This document shows positions 48,367 to 60,059 of a DNA stretch of 64,000 nt, one piece after another. Origin of the DNA: Pardosa pseudoannulata. Lineage: Eukaryota > Arthropoda > Arachnida > Araneae > Lycosidae. The stretch covers positions 62,154,713-62,218,712 of the forward strand of contig CM063500.1 in the NCBI GenBank assembly GCA_032207245.1. Direction: 5' to 3'. Each line of letters opens with the position of its first letter. Position 1 is the first letter of the stretch. The translations under genes were made by a program, and so were the position numbers. Under the pieces are notes generated by a model. That model was not told the DNA's origin and searched no databases. It saw only the letters and a list, made by a program, of their open reading frames with translations.

Positions 48367-48374
48367 TAGAGGAT

Positions 48375-49048
48375 CAGGGCCTGATTATCGCACGGGCACT
48401 TGGAGCACGTGCCCTGGGCACGAAAATTTTAGGGGGCACGAAAATTTAGTCGGGTGCTTGAAACACATATTAAGTAGGGAAAAATCGCAAACTTAAGCTA
48501 CCATCGTTAAGTTTTAATAAATTATTGTACGAGGTAATTTTGTTTGACATGACCTATATTGTTTCCTATTTACTTTAATTTTACTGTTATTTACCTAATA
48601 ATTAATTCCCTCAACGAACCTGGTGCTCTTTTTATTGAATGGTTTATTGCATATTTATAAGACAGATTATTAGCGACGTACCCCTATAAACCATTAAATC
48701 ATCTCATCAATTTAAATTATTTTTAATTCTATTATTATTTATTGCACAGAGCTTGTGAGTGTGACAAGGTAAAAATAAAAAAAGTGGGTCACTCCAGGTC
48801 TTTAAAAGTCCTTAATTTTTAGCATGGCTAAACAGAGACAATAATGATTGCGTAAAATGAAAATTTGTTGTTTTTGATTTTGAATATTATTTTAATGCTA
48901 ATTTCTTAAACCTGTTTGCTAATTCAATGTTATAATCTTTATATGACTGTAATTATGATAATAACTTGTCGCTATAAATTTGCAATGGGGGTGAAGGGCA
49001 CAAAATTGGATTGTGGCCTGGGCACAAAAGTATCTTAGTCAGGCCCTG
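48375..49048. mobile_element. Non-autonomous hAT-type DNA transposon (MITE)
   Basis: Terminal inverted repeats start CAGGGCCTGA at 48375 and end TCAGGCCCTG at 49048, 10 bp perfect, with further subterminal similarity (GTGCCCTGGGC / GCCTGGGCAC). The flanking octamers TAGAGGAT (48367-48374) and TAGGGGAT (49049-49056) match at 7 of 8 positions, the 8-bp target duplication typical of hAT. The interior is AT-rich with no transposase frame, so it depends on an enzyme supplied in trans. Confidence 0.9.
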
Positions 49049-49056
49049 TAGGGGAT

Positions 49057-50110
49057 CTCTCGAATGCCGATTTTATGAGATTATCACAGGAAAACTTATA
49101 AATCACTAAACGATAAGAATAAATTTAGAATTTCTCTAACATCATACAAGAGAATAATATTTAAGGATTTATAAAACTGTACACATAAATTCGAAGACTG
49201 ATTCATTGCTTGGTTCCCTTTTAAAACCAATTTAGGGGATATTTAGACTGGTAAATTTTAAAATAAATTATTTAGTTATAATAAAATATTTTAAGAATAT
49301 TTTTACCTGTTTCTAAAGTTAAATTTAAAAAATTGTATTCATTTAAAAATATTTGTTTAACAGGCTCGTACCAAAAAGCAAATTACATATCCTAAGGCTC
49401 GCAGTTGCTTCATATTTTCATTTAAAATCGTTTCCTGGGTTATAAAATGCTAGAAAAATTTAAAAATTTATAAAATTGAAAATTTATAAAAATTGAAAAT
49501 TAATTATGAAACTATATATTTTTTGTTTCGATTTTAGGTGGAATAAATATTCTTAGAAGAAATTGTTCTTACCACTGAAGTTTTCATTATTTCTGAACTC
49601 AGAGAACAGATCTCGACATAAGTATTTTTTGAATCGCTCCTCTATTTATACCAAAATTTTCGAAGGCAAAAAATAAATTTTTACGCCCCAAAATTCTACA
49701 ATGATCATAAATACTTTCGTATCATCTAACCTATTGTTTTAAAAACTGAAGAATACATTGTAGGCGAAAACCTTGAACTACCTAAAGGTAATGACCACGC
49801 CTCTGTTTTTCCTTCAGTTTTACACCTTGATTCAAATTTAGACAAAAGTCACAAAATATATTGTTTCCCAACATCGCCTTCTCACAAATATCGTCTGGTT
49901 TTCTTCAAAGTCTTTCCTGCGCAAGATGCGGAAGTGATGAATCAATCGAATGTTCCCGCTGGAGAAATCAGAAAAAGAACTTCTCTGAAGTCCAAGATTC
50001 GAATTAGAGGTGACAGGGAGCACCTAAAAGGGGCAAAATTTTTGCCTTATCTTTAAACTTTCTGCAGGGTCTTAAGGGGTTTCATACCTTCTAAAATGTC
50101 TTGGTACTTA
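49057..50110. other. No gene confirmed; possible LINE knuckle scrap near 49880-49950
   Basis: Mostly AT-rich. On the + strand near 49890-49945 one frame reads SGFLQSLSCARCGSDESIE, reminiscent of the CxRCG...ESIEH knuckle at LINE polyprotein ends. It is too short to call. A minus-strand frame (49838-50023) overlaps it. Confidence 0.35.
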
Positions 50111-50129
50111 AGTGTAGCTGTGCCGGCAG

Positions 50130-51490
50130 ACCACAAATCTTTAAACAGTTTATGAACAAATATAAATTAAAGATATCTTTAAACTTCTATAAAATCCTGA
50201 AATAAATTGACTTAAATAATTACTTTTTACATAAAAGTGAGTGTATGAATGTGGTCCCTAAATAGATGTTTGCAGTGTTCACATTCCTATAAAATCCTGA
50301 AATAAATTGACTTAATTATGTAAAAGGGAATTCCCTTTTACATAAAAGTGGGTGTACGAATGTGGTCCCTAAATAGATGTTTGTAGTTTTCAGATTCCTA
50401 TAAAATCCTGAAACAAATTGACTTAATTTATCCCCTTTTACATAAAAGTGAGTGTATGAATGTGGTTCTTAAGTAGATGTTTGCAGTGTTCACATTCCCA
50501 TAAAATCCTGAAATAAATTGACTTAATTAATCCCCTTTTACATAATATTGAGTGTATGAATGTGGTCAGTGAAGAGATGTTTGTAGTGTTCACATTCCTA
50601 TAAAATCCTGAAATAAATTGACTTAATTAATCCCCTTTTAAATAAAAGTGAGTGTATGAATTTGGTCCCTGAATAGATGTTTGTAGTGTTAACATTACTA
50701 TAAAATCCTGAAATAAATTGCCTTAATTAATCCTCTTTTACGTAAAATGAGTCAATGAATGTGGTCCCTGAATAGATGTTTGTAGTCTTCACATTCCTAT
50801 AAAATCATGAAATAAATTGACTTAATTAATCCTCTTTTACATAAAAGTGAATATATGAATGTGGTCCCTGAATAGATGTTTGTAGCCTTCACATTCCTAT
50901 AAAATCATGAAATAAATTGACTTAATTAATCCCTTTTTACATAAAAGGAAGTGTATGAATGTGGTCCCTGAATAGATGTTTGTAGTGTTCACATTCCTAT
51001 AAAATCCTGAAATAAATTGACTTAATCCCTTTTTACATAAAAGGGAGTGTATGAGTGTGGTACCTGAATAGAAGTCTGCAGTTTTCACATTCCTATAAAA
51101 TCCTGAAAAAAATTGTCTTAATTAATCCCTCTGAACATAAAAGTGAGTGTATGCATGTGGTCAATGAATAAATGTTTGTAGTGTTCAAATTCCTATAAAA
51201 TCCTGAAATAAATTGACTTAATTAATCCCTTTTACTGAAAAATGAGTGTATGAATGTGGTCCCTGAATAGATGTTTGTAGTCTTCACATTCCTATAAAAT
51301 CATGAAATAAATTGACTTAATCCCTTTTAACATAAAAGTGAGTGTATGAATGTGGTCAATGAATATATGTTTGTAGTATTCACAATCCTATAAAATCCTG
51401 AAATAAATTGACTTAATTAATCCCCTTTAACATAAAAGTGAGTATATGAATGTGGTCCCTGAATAAATGTTTGCAGTACTCACATTTCTT
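50130..51490. repeat. 100-bp tandem repeat (about 13 units)
   Basis: Head-to-tail units of 95-113 bp with TTCCTATAAAATCCTGAAAT, AAATTGACTTAATTAATCCC, TTTTACATAAAAGTGAGTGT and ATGAATGTGGTCCCTGAATA then GATGTTTGTAGTGTTCACA. Units near 50190, 50285, 50398, 50499 and on to 51390 mark the period. Divergence is moderate throughout, with no homogenised core. Confidence 0.95.
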
Positions 51491-51494
51491 TAAA

Positions 51495-52450
51495 AAAAGT
51501 TGGTTATTGGTTTTATATATATCTAAAAAGAAGAAAAATTAATTCTGTTATTTAAAAAAAGGTAGAATTTTAATAGTTTTAAATTAAAATAAAAGAGAAA
51601 AAAAGTAATCTTTATTAAAATTTTTTAATTAGTAGTAAAAATGTTTCTCTAATAGTATCTTTTTCAAAAAAAAAATTATTTAATTTTCTTTTAAAAATTT
51701 TGTATTGAATTACAAAAAATATAAATATACAAAGAACAGTTTATATAAAATATAATAAAATAACAAATAGAATATTAATACATAAATAATAAAATGGTTA
51801 AACAAATATTTTTTTTTTACAATATTCTGTTTCATATTTTAAAAAAACTAGTTTTATTTGTTAAATTTTATTAATGTAAAAAAGAAAGTTTTTTCTAATA
51901 GTTTATTTTTTATACAAACAAAAGTTTTAGTAATATATAAGTAAATATAACTTAAAAGATTTATTTACATAAGTTTAAAAATTTTATGAAGTGAAATAAT
52001 TTCTGTACGTTATGACTATTTCAATAAAAAAATAAATTATAAAACGTATATGCTAAATCTCAATTTTCACATAAAACTTCATATATAAAAAATAAATCAA
52101 TTATTTAAAAAATCTTTCTTTTTATATTATTAAAAGTGTATTGAATTACAAAAATATAAAATAAATAAAAAAAAAATATATATAAAAAACTTGTAATTTT
52201 TTTAATTTTTATTTTTAGAGAAAAATTATGTTCTGTATGTATACTATGTTTATGATTTATTTTTTTCTATACTAAAAAAAAAAAAAACTATTTTATTCTA
52301 TACATAAAAGAAAATGCATGTTAGTATTAAAAAAAAATAAAATACAAAATATCTAAAACGACAATTTAGAATATATTATAATAAAAATATAGAAAAATAT
52401 GTGTTCTGTTTTTATCTGTAATATAAAATTCATAATTTATTTGTATTAAG
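51495..52450. other. Extremely AT-rich, no gene seen
   Basis: A- and T-rich runs with scattered TATATA. It contains no supported feature. Confidence 0.6.
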
Positions 52451-52454
52451 ACAA

Positions 52455-53089
52455 TGTGTACACAGAACTTTCTGCAATCATATTCCCTTACCCCAAATAA
52501 ATTTTGAAAAAATTGGCACTTAATAATAACATAGAAAGGGACGTTGTTTGAAAAACGCAAAATATGAAATTATATATATATTATATATATATTATATTAT
52601 ATATATATATATATAAATAATATATATTATATTTTTTATATAATATGTATAAACATATTAAATGTAATTTATGTATTTACATAAATTGTATATATTACAT
52701 ATATTTTTGATAAAAAATATATATATATTATTTTATATTATATAAATATTTATATATATATATATATAACTTTTATTTGTGTGTGTGTATGTTATGTCAA
52801 GTGTATGCATATATTTTTTTGGAGAACTTTCTGCACAGTATGCTACCCCAAATAAATTTTGAAAAAATTGGCATTAATAATAAATAGAAAGGACGTTTTG
52901 AAAAACAAATATAAATGATATATATATATATTATATATTATATATTTTATAAAATATTATATATAAATATATATATATATATGTATAATTATTTAATGTT
53001 TTTATAACAAATATTATATAATGTAAATATATTTATATACATATATATATATATATATTATATATATATAATTATTGTATATATTTATT

Positions 53090-53136
<47 letters not shown>

Positions 53137-53507
53137 ATATATATATAAATTTTGTGATGTGTGTATGTATGCATTAAGTGTATATATATTTGTTTCAAAA
53201 TTTCTAATCAGGTATTGCGTACCCCATAATTTTTGAAAAAAATTGTAAAAATACACAAAAATGCGTTGACAATTTTAAAAAACGTTAAATAAGAGATTAT
53301 AAAAAAGAAGATATTTAATTATATATGTATTTATATATATATAAAATTTATGTGTGTATGTGTGTATGCGTATATGTCTGATGTATGAATGTGTACAAAT
53401 GTATGTATATATGTGTACACAAAATTCTGCAATCAGGTGTTTTAATTATTAAATTTTTAAAAAATTGGCACATAATAATACACAGAGAAATATTTGAAAA
53501 ACGTCAA

Positions 53508-53568
<61 letters not shown>

Positions 53569-53730
53569 TATAACTTTTTATGTGCGTGTATGTATGTATA
53601 TGTGTATGCTATGTATGTAATGTGCATGTATGTATGTTTTGCACACAAAACTTCTGATATGTTTTATCCAAAAATTTTGAAATAAAATTGGCAAAATCAA
53701 AAGGGAAACTTTGTTTCTTTTAAAACTTCA
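52455..53730. repeat. Irregular tandem repeat with embedded (TA)n and GT-rich tails (5 units)
   Basis: Each unit has CACARAACTTTCTGCAATCA, CCCCAAATAAATTTTGAAAA, AATTGGCA, GAAAGGACGTTTTGAAAAAC, a (TA)n tract, then a TGTGTGTATGTATG-like tail. Starts are near 52455, 52822, 53196, 53413 and 53642. Unit length ranges from about 217 to 374 bp because the TA tract varies. I-Y frames here are artefacts. Confidence 0.85.
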
Positions 53731-54420
53731 AATATAGATAATATGTATATAAATATTTTAAATATATATCTCATGAACAATATAAAAATATGCAATATAT
53801 ATATAGATATTATGATTTAACATAATAAAGTATATTTTGAAAATCAAAAAGAGCATATATATGTATTAAATATATGTATTATATATATATATATATTTAT
53901 AAAATATATATAAACTATATATATATGTATAACTATAAAACATAAAACATAAAAATATAAATAAAACAAAAAAAAAGAAAAAGAAAAAAAGAAAAATGTA
54001 TATTATATATATATATACTATAATATATATATATATGATTGTATTTGATATGTATAAAAATATACAAGAAAATATTTATAAAAAAAAAAAAAAATTATTT
54101 GATATATAATTTATTAAACAATTTATTTGTTAGATAAGTGTAGATGATGCATATTTTAAGCTATTATCCAGAATAAATGTAAAATACATAATAAATGTAC
54201 TGTTAAAAGAATTAAAAGATAATCGAAAGATTAATAAATATAAGCATTTTTAAATTTATGAAGATAAACAAATTTTATAATCAGCCTATTAATTACCTGA
54301 TTTAATTATATCAGAACAAATGTCGACCATAAAATTTGTTTATCAAAGCTCATATATAGGGTAAGAAAAAAGATTAAATTAACCTATACAGCTCAATAAT
54401 TAAAATATATAAAGAAAACA
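53730..54420. other. AT-rich with short TA tracts, no gene seen
   Basis: TA-rich stretches and an A-rich AAAAAAAAGAAAAAG block. Nothing supported. Confidence 0.55.
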
Positions 54421-54421
54421 T

Positions 54422-55664
54422 AAAAAAAAGAAAAGGGTATTGCGATAAAAGAGCAACCTATACTTGAATCTGAGAAAGATAAAGCAATTGCGTGAAGACA
54501 ATATATATTTATATACTGACAGTCTTTCCGTAATTAAGAGCCTAGAACAATTAGTACCGAAATCAAAATTAATTACCGAGATACAAAAAGAATGCAAAAG
54601 CATGAATAACCAAAAAATTAATATAATTTGGATCAAAGCTCATACGGGGAATACTGGTAACGAATATGCAAATAATTTCGCAAATAACTCCACTAAATCA
54701 ATAAATCATAAACCTATACAGTTCCCGCGATAAATAACTAAAAACAAATATGAAAGAAAACATAAATAAAGATTGGCAAGAATATTGGGATAAAAGTGAA
54801 AAAGGATGAGCAACCTATAATCTATTCCCTCAGAAAGATAAAATATTGAGTGAAGACTATATATATTTATATATTGACAGTCTTTTCGTAATTAAGAGTC
54901 TAGAACAATTTGTACCGAAATCAAAATTAATTACCGAGATACAAAAATAATGCGAAAACATGAATAACTGAAATATTAATATAATTTGGATCAAAGCTCA
55001 TACGGGGAATACTGGTAATGAATATGCAGATATTTTAGCAAAGAACTCCACTAAATCAATAAATTATAAACCTATACAGCTCCTGGGATAAATAATTAAA
55101 AACAAATATGAAAGAAAACATAAATAAAGATTGGCAAGAATATTGGGATAAAAGTGAAAAAGGCAGAGAAACCTATACTTGATTCCCTGAGAAAGATACA
55201 ACAATTGAGTGAAGGCAATATATATTTATATACTGACAGTCTCTCCGTAATTAAGAGCCTTGAACAATTAGTACCGAAATCAAAATTAATTACCGAGATA
55301 CAAAAAAATGCAAAAACATGAAAAACTAATATAATTTGGATCAAAACTCATACGGGAAATACTGGTGACGAATATGCAGATATTTTAGCAAAGAACGCCA
55401 CTAAATCAATAAATTATAAACCTATACAGCTCCTGGGATCAACACTTAAAAATATATAAAATAAAATATAAATAAAGATTTGCAAAAATATTGGGATAAA
55501 ATTGAAAAAGGAAGAGCAATCTATACTTGATTCCCTGAGAATCTTAACCGAAAAAATTAATATAATTTAACAACCGAAAAATAAATATAATTTGGATCAA
55601 AGCTCATACGGGGAATACTGGCAACGAATATGCAGATATTTTAGCAAAGAAATAAGCAAAGAAC
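54422..55664 (+). pseudogene. LINE RNase H fragment, tandemly repeated about 3.5 times
   Basis: Four successive segments of about 358 bp (landmarks at 54520, 54878 and 55237, then a partial copy) each encode part of a LINE RNase HI domain: YTDSLSVIKSLEQLVPKSKL, then IIWIKAHTGNTGNEYA, then a linker with NKDWQEYWDKSEKGR in shifted frame. The catalytic Asp (YTDS) and His (KAHTG) are visible. The last Asp is kept in units 2 and 3 (EYADILAKN) but is Asn in unit 1 (EYANNFANN). Unit 1 has an 89-codon open frame (54464-54733), and the others are broken by frameshifts and stops. The missing C-terminal part follows at 57149. Tandem amplification of an internal LINE segment is unusual. Confidence 0.85.
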
Positions 55665-56252
55665 TAATATCTAAGTTATCTGTTCGTCTGTCCTCGAATT
55701 TATGAATCGGTTGGACCTGGAATGGATAGGGGCATCCATATTGGATTCTTGATGAGTTAGGGTTAGTAAAATTCAAAGCAAGTGTTTAAAACGTTCGAAA
55801 TCCACCCCTTCCCCCTTTTCGAGCATTTAATGCCATTATTTCAAGCTTTATTTTCCCCGGTTAAGAGCAGGTGATTAAATTTATCACTTAAGAAATAGGT
55901 AAAAATAACATTTTTTTTCTAGCATTATGACGTCATTCCTTTAACCATCTCATTTAATCATTTCTTATTTTAAATTATTTAAATATCGTCTGCATTATTT
56001 TCATACGTTTTATCACTGAAATTAGATATTACGTAAATAATTTTCTTTCATATTTGGCTTAAATAATAGATTAGGTAGATATATGATAATTTTAAATTTA
56101 ATAATCAATTTGTTTTGTTGCAAGATAAGTGTCAGCCAAAAGATTTATAAGGCAGGTATAAAAATATTTTTTTACCTGCCTTATAGAATACTTTACAATT
56201 CTGGAAAATTAAAAATTTTACTGATCTTGTCATATGACGGGCTATATGTTAG
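55665..56252 (+). mobile_element. Helitron copy beside the intact signal-peptide exon, 5' end eroded
   Basis: Begins within the family at TAATATCTAAGTTATCTG, lacking the first 15-20 bases including TC, and abuts the LINE RNase H repeat. It runs to the terminal palindrome TCATATGA and GGGCTATATGTTAG at 56252. CTAG has become TTAG, as in the 45628 copy, and the sequence beyond the end also matches that locus. Confidence 0.82.
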
Positions 56253-56373
56253 TATGTGAATAATCTGTAAAATTATTTGAAATAACTTGACATTACTATA
56301 AGTCCGAATAAACTATGTTAAAATTGATAACCACAGAAGAGAATTGATGATCCATTGATATAAAAATACTTAC
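56253..56373 (-). other. Start of intron 1 of the secreted-protein gene, shared with 46297-46410
   Basis: From TATGTGAATAATCTGTAAAA to the donor site this sequence parallels the flank of the broken exon copy. It starts with the GTAAGTATTTTTATATC donor on the minus strand. Confidence 0.7.
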
Positions 56374-56496
56374 CTGATGTGCATTTTTGTTCTCCAGTTG
56401 GTTGTTCTTATTTGCGGACTCTCCTCGTGCACACGCGAGGCCCAAAAAGATGAGAAACAGCTTAAAATACAAAAACAAAATAATTTTATTACTCAT
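56374..56496 (-). CDS. Signal-peptide exon (putative exon 1 of the secreted Gln/Tyr-rich protein)
   Basis: 123 bp, 41 codons, from ATG at 56496 to CAG|GTAAGT, a consensus donor in phase 0. It encodes MSNKIILFLYFKLFLIFLGL then ACARGESANKNNQLENKNAHQ. A charged N-terminal Lys, a hydrophobic core at residues 5-21 and a likely cleavage after ACA (near residue 23) make a good secretory signal. The hydrophilic Asn/Gln tail matches the composition of exon 2. Exon 2 starts in phase 0, and the three exons together give 981 bp, exactly 327 codons with the stop. The join crosses a 13.3-kb intron full of transposons, so intermediate exons or a different partner gene are possible. The exon is flanked on both sides by Helitron sequence. 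Confidence 0.6.
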
Positions 56497-56599
56497 TGGT
56501 TTTTAATTTCATCATAATTTATCATTTAAAACAAAAATTTTGAACCTTATTCCTCAGAGGTTAGTGGGAGGTTCTCCTATTTCCACAATCCGTTAAAGA

Positions 56600-56695
56600 A
56601 TGTTTACAGTCCATGGAAAACTACCCTCTTTTGTAGATTACTAAAGAACTCTAGTGATTCAGTTGAAGGTTGTTTTACCTTTATGGATGGTACGT
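56600..56695. repeat. Single copy of the 95-bp minisatellite unit
   Basis: 56606-56694 is identical to 46694-46782. At 56695 it breaks off and Helitron sequence begins. Confidence 0.92.
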
Positions 56696-56696
56696 A

Positions 56697-57148
56697 AAGA
56701 ATTTTCTTTTATATTTGGCTTAAATAATAGATTAAGTATATGGGATAACTTTAAGTTTAATCATCGATTATTTTTGTTGCCATGAAAATCTTATCACGGG
56801 TATTAACAACAAATTCTTTTCATAAAAGTCTATTAGTCTAATTCACGGACTAATAAATATGTAGCGTTTTAGTTATATATTTTTAAAAACTAAGAAGATT
56901 GTTCTTTGGGTGTTTGTTTTTTATACGTAAATACACGGTTTGACTAAATAATTTCAACGTGATTCTAAACTGCATTCAATGTATCGGGAGACTTTAGAGG
57001 AGTATGAAGATAAACAAATTATTCAGCGTGTACCAGATAATTCTTAGCCAAAACACAAACCATTTTTTTAAACTGCCTCATAGGGTACTTTACAATTCTG
57101 GAAAATTTAAAATTTTACTGATTACGTCCTATAAGGGCTATATGCTAG
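56697..57148 (+). mobile_element. Helitron 3' half
   Basis: Enters the family internally at AATTTTCTTTTATATTTGGC and continues to GGGCTATATGCTAG followed by T at 57149. The terminal CTAG is intact. The hairpin is damaged (GTCCTATAAGGG). The base following the element resumes LINE sequence (TATTGGGATAAAGTAAAAAA), consistent with insertion between A and T of the LINE. Confidence 0.82.
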
Positions 57149-57420
57149 TATTGGGATAAAGTAAAAAAGGAAGAGCAACCTATACCATAATGTCAAAAGT
57201 CGAAAAAAAGTTACAATTCGAAAATAACATTTTAAACTATGTCATTACCGGTCATTCCCAACCTACTTGCATAAAATTAGAAAACTAGAATCACTAAATT
57301 GTAAATGCAGAATTGTAGGTAGCCCTCAGTATTACATGCAAGTAAGATGCAATCTTGTTCCTTTGTTTATTAAAATATACGAAAATGAAACACAGATCGA
57401 ATATTTCAAAGAATAGATAA
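57149..57420 (+). pseudogene. C-terminal part of the 54-55 kb LINE, beyond the Helitron insert
   Basis: Begins with the same TATTGGGATAA...AAGGAAGAGCAACC that links the RNase H repeats, then encodes LQFENNILNYVITGHS, the TGH block. After a frameshift it reads YLHKIRKLESLNCKCRIVGS and PQYYMQVRCNL, a degenerate Cys/His knuckle, and stops at the TAG ending near 57418. This is the order seen in intact elements, so the LINE was split by the Helitron-bounded insert. Confidence 0.75.
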
Positions 57421-57835
57421 TAATCGCAATCCCACTAAGAAGTTAAAGGAAATTTATAATATAATAAATTTAAACTACTCTTTTATTCAAATTAAATTTT
57501 GAAATGAATGAAAATATTTAATAAAAATGGTGATAATGATTAAAAAAAAGTTTTCATTTTTAAGTCAATAATTCGGTGTATAACTTTAAAATTAATAATG
57601 TCTAAAGGTTTTCCGCACCAGCTCAGGCTTTCGCATCCATAAACACTTGAGTTGGATGTAGTTGTGGGTCATCTAAGTGTAAGTATTAATATGAAGTTAA
57701 ACATCAGTACTTACTCAACATGCTGTTAAATCAACCCTTTATAAATGTTTGTTGATTTCGTATGATCCAGTAGATTAAAAAGCTTTCTTGCTTCTAACCG
57801 CAGTATTTGATTAGGAGCAAATCTCTTAGCAACAT
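57421..57835. other. AT-rich, no gene seen
   Basis: Probably the LINE 3' untranslated region and flank. No supported feature. Confidence 0.45.
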
Positions 57836-57837
57836 GG

Positions 57838-57998
57838 GCCGACTGGATAGAGCACTGCTCTTCTGTTCAGTAATACATGAGTTCAAGTTCCACTGCTAAC
57901 ATGGATGTTAATATCCATTCGGATTTCGCGTTAAGAAGTAGGTTCCAGTCTTATTAATGCTTGTGAAGTAAAACAATAGACCGTAACGTTGCAAACCA
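57838..57998 (+). mobile_element. tRNA-derived SINE, family A, degenerate
   Basis: GGCCGACTGGATAGAGCACT gives the head with box A. Box B is weak (GAGTTCAAGTTCC). Body blocks CATGGATGTTAATATCC, CATTCGGATTTCG and ATAGACCGTAACGTTGC follow in order. Confidence 0.75.
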
Positions 57999-58052
57999 CG
58001 CAAAATTCTTTAATTTTCTGGATCTTACGAAATGATCAAACGCTGATTCAGG

Positions 58053-58370
<318 letters not shown>

Positions 58371-58431
58371 TCAGCATTAAAGCAGGACATACGTTGTCCT
58401 GTTTTAAGGCTGTAAATCCAATAGTAAAATG

Positions 58432-58778
58432 TTAATAACCCCTTAACGTTCACGTTCGAGTTAACTCGAGCCCGCAAAACTGGCCAAACTGTGAACACTC
58501 GAGATAATTCGAGATAATTTTTACTGATAATAATGTTTTTTCTCAAATGGAAATTTGAAAAGAAAGATTAAAAAAAAAGTCGATGTGCGTGTAATATTAC
58601 AATATTCGACTATTTTCTGCAATGTTATCAAAATCCAAAATTGCAATAAAAATTTTGATTATTTTTGTATTTTTGTAATTTTTTTTGGCAAGACAACGTT
58701 CTAAATTGTGTTTTTTACATTAAAAAAATTGATTTTTTTGACCGGCCTTTTTCAAAAAAGACGTACATTAAGGGATTA
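58432..58778. mobile_element. Possible piggyBac-type MITE
   Basis: TTAA at 58432-58435 and TTAA at 58775-58778 bracket imperfect inverted ends: AACCCCTTAACGTTCACG on the left, and on the right a sequence whose reverse complement is AATCCCTTAATGTACG. TTAA target duplication with CCCTTAA-like ends suits piggyBac non-autonomous elements. The TAA offset at the left end is a weakness, since TTAA is also common by chance here. Confidence 0.45.
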
Positions 58779-58881
58779 AATAAATTATAATTTAGACCGT
58801 TTTGATGGAAAAAGAAGGAAAAAATTATTTTAAAAATACTTGACGACCTAGCGTACATTTCAAACGCAATTAGATTAAATT

Positions 58882-58975
58882 AAAAACATCGCCTCTACGG
58901 TATTCGATCCTAGGACTTCAGCACTGAAGCGTTGGGTGGACCACTGTGCTACAGATGCGTTGGCAACGAAGCTTT
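58882..58975 (-). mobile_element. tRNA-like SINE head, family C
   Basis: On the minus strand box A TAGCACAGTGG (58951-58941) and box B GGATCGAATACC (58910-58899) are spaced as in tRNA genes. The putative anticodon arm has almost no loop (TTCAG-TG-CTGAA) and the acceptor arms do not pair. It is therefore a relic, not a tRNA gene. Confidence 0.55.
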
Positions 58976-59039
58976 TCAAGCGGCATTATAATAATCTCAA
59001 AAAGAACGCAATTCTCGATTTTTAATAAAAAAAAAACAT

Positions 59040-59170
59040 TTTTTATCAAATTGTGAATCTAAGCCATTCTCGAATCAACTTAATTAGATACAAAATTTCA
59101 TCAAAATCAGTCCAGCCTTTTAGGAGGAATTCTATTACAAACACACACACAGAAGAATTATATATATAAA
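59040..59170 (+). mobile_element. 3' end of an RTE-type LINE or a SINE using the same tail
   Basis: AAATTTCATCAAAATCAGTC followed by CAGCCTTTTAGGAGGAATTC and ACAAACACACACAC is the widespread conserved 3' tail seen on RTE-type LINEs and dependent SINEs in arthropods. It ends in the simple repeat that follows. The tail motif is seen in the sequence; the family assignment rests on general knowledge. Confidence 0.5.
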
Positions 59171-59226
59171 GATAGTGTGTGTATAGTTTACGTGTCATAC
59201 CTATATACAAGGATCTATATATGCAT

Positions 59227-59269
<43 letters not shown>

Positions 59270-59293
59270 CACACACATATATATATACACACA

Positions 59294-59385
<92 letters not shown>
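59170..59385. repeat. Compound (TA)n/(CA)n microsatellite
   Basis: TA tracts flanking about 40 bp of CA repeats (about 59290-59331). It probably grew from the LINE/SINE tail just upstream. Confidence 0.95.
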
Positions 59386-59386
<1 letters not shown>

Positions 59387-59705
59387 CAGGTCTAAAAAGG
59401 GGGTTGGAAAAATTAGGAGTTGAACAATTTAAAAGGGAACTCTTTCGTAATAACAAAATAAATGAAAGAAACCCCACGCTCGCGTAAGCTTTTAAGATAT
59501 TCCGGTGAAGCGGAAGCATATTGGAGGAATGTGATGCGTATGCAAAGAGATAAGGTCAGTTAGCGTGAAGACATCGAGCTGTCAGCAGCCACCAAGAATT
59601 AATGAAAATGGCGCAAGTGGCGCCTTAGAAAGAAAACTATACTTTAAGACAAAAAGATGATTTAGCAAGAAAGACTGCTTCTTCCATTCGTCTACTACTG
59701 GTTAC
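59386..59705. other. No gene confirmed
   Basis: A 320-bp island of more balanced composition between two microsatellites, with readable frames such as LKRGLEKLGVEQFKRELFR (59389-59445). No family recognised; it might be a fragment of an LTR or LINE gag-like protein. Confidence 0.35.
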
Positions 59706-60058
<353 letters not shown>

Positions 60059-60059
60059 T

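Noticed and set aside
49838..50023. 61-codon minus-strand frame as an intermediate exon of the secreted-protein gene
   Set aside because: No matching acceptor and donor in phase 0. The opposite strand looks slightly LINE-like.
54464..54733. RNase H frame as a host ribonuclease H gene
   Set aside because: Sequence style (YTDS, KAHTGNTGNEYA) and the following TGH/knuckle region are those of a LINE. It is repeated, broken, and unit 1 has lost its last catalytic Asp.
58882..58975. A tRNA gene on the minus strand
   Set aside because: Box A and box B are present, but the anticodon arm has a 2-nt loop and the acceptor arm does not pair.
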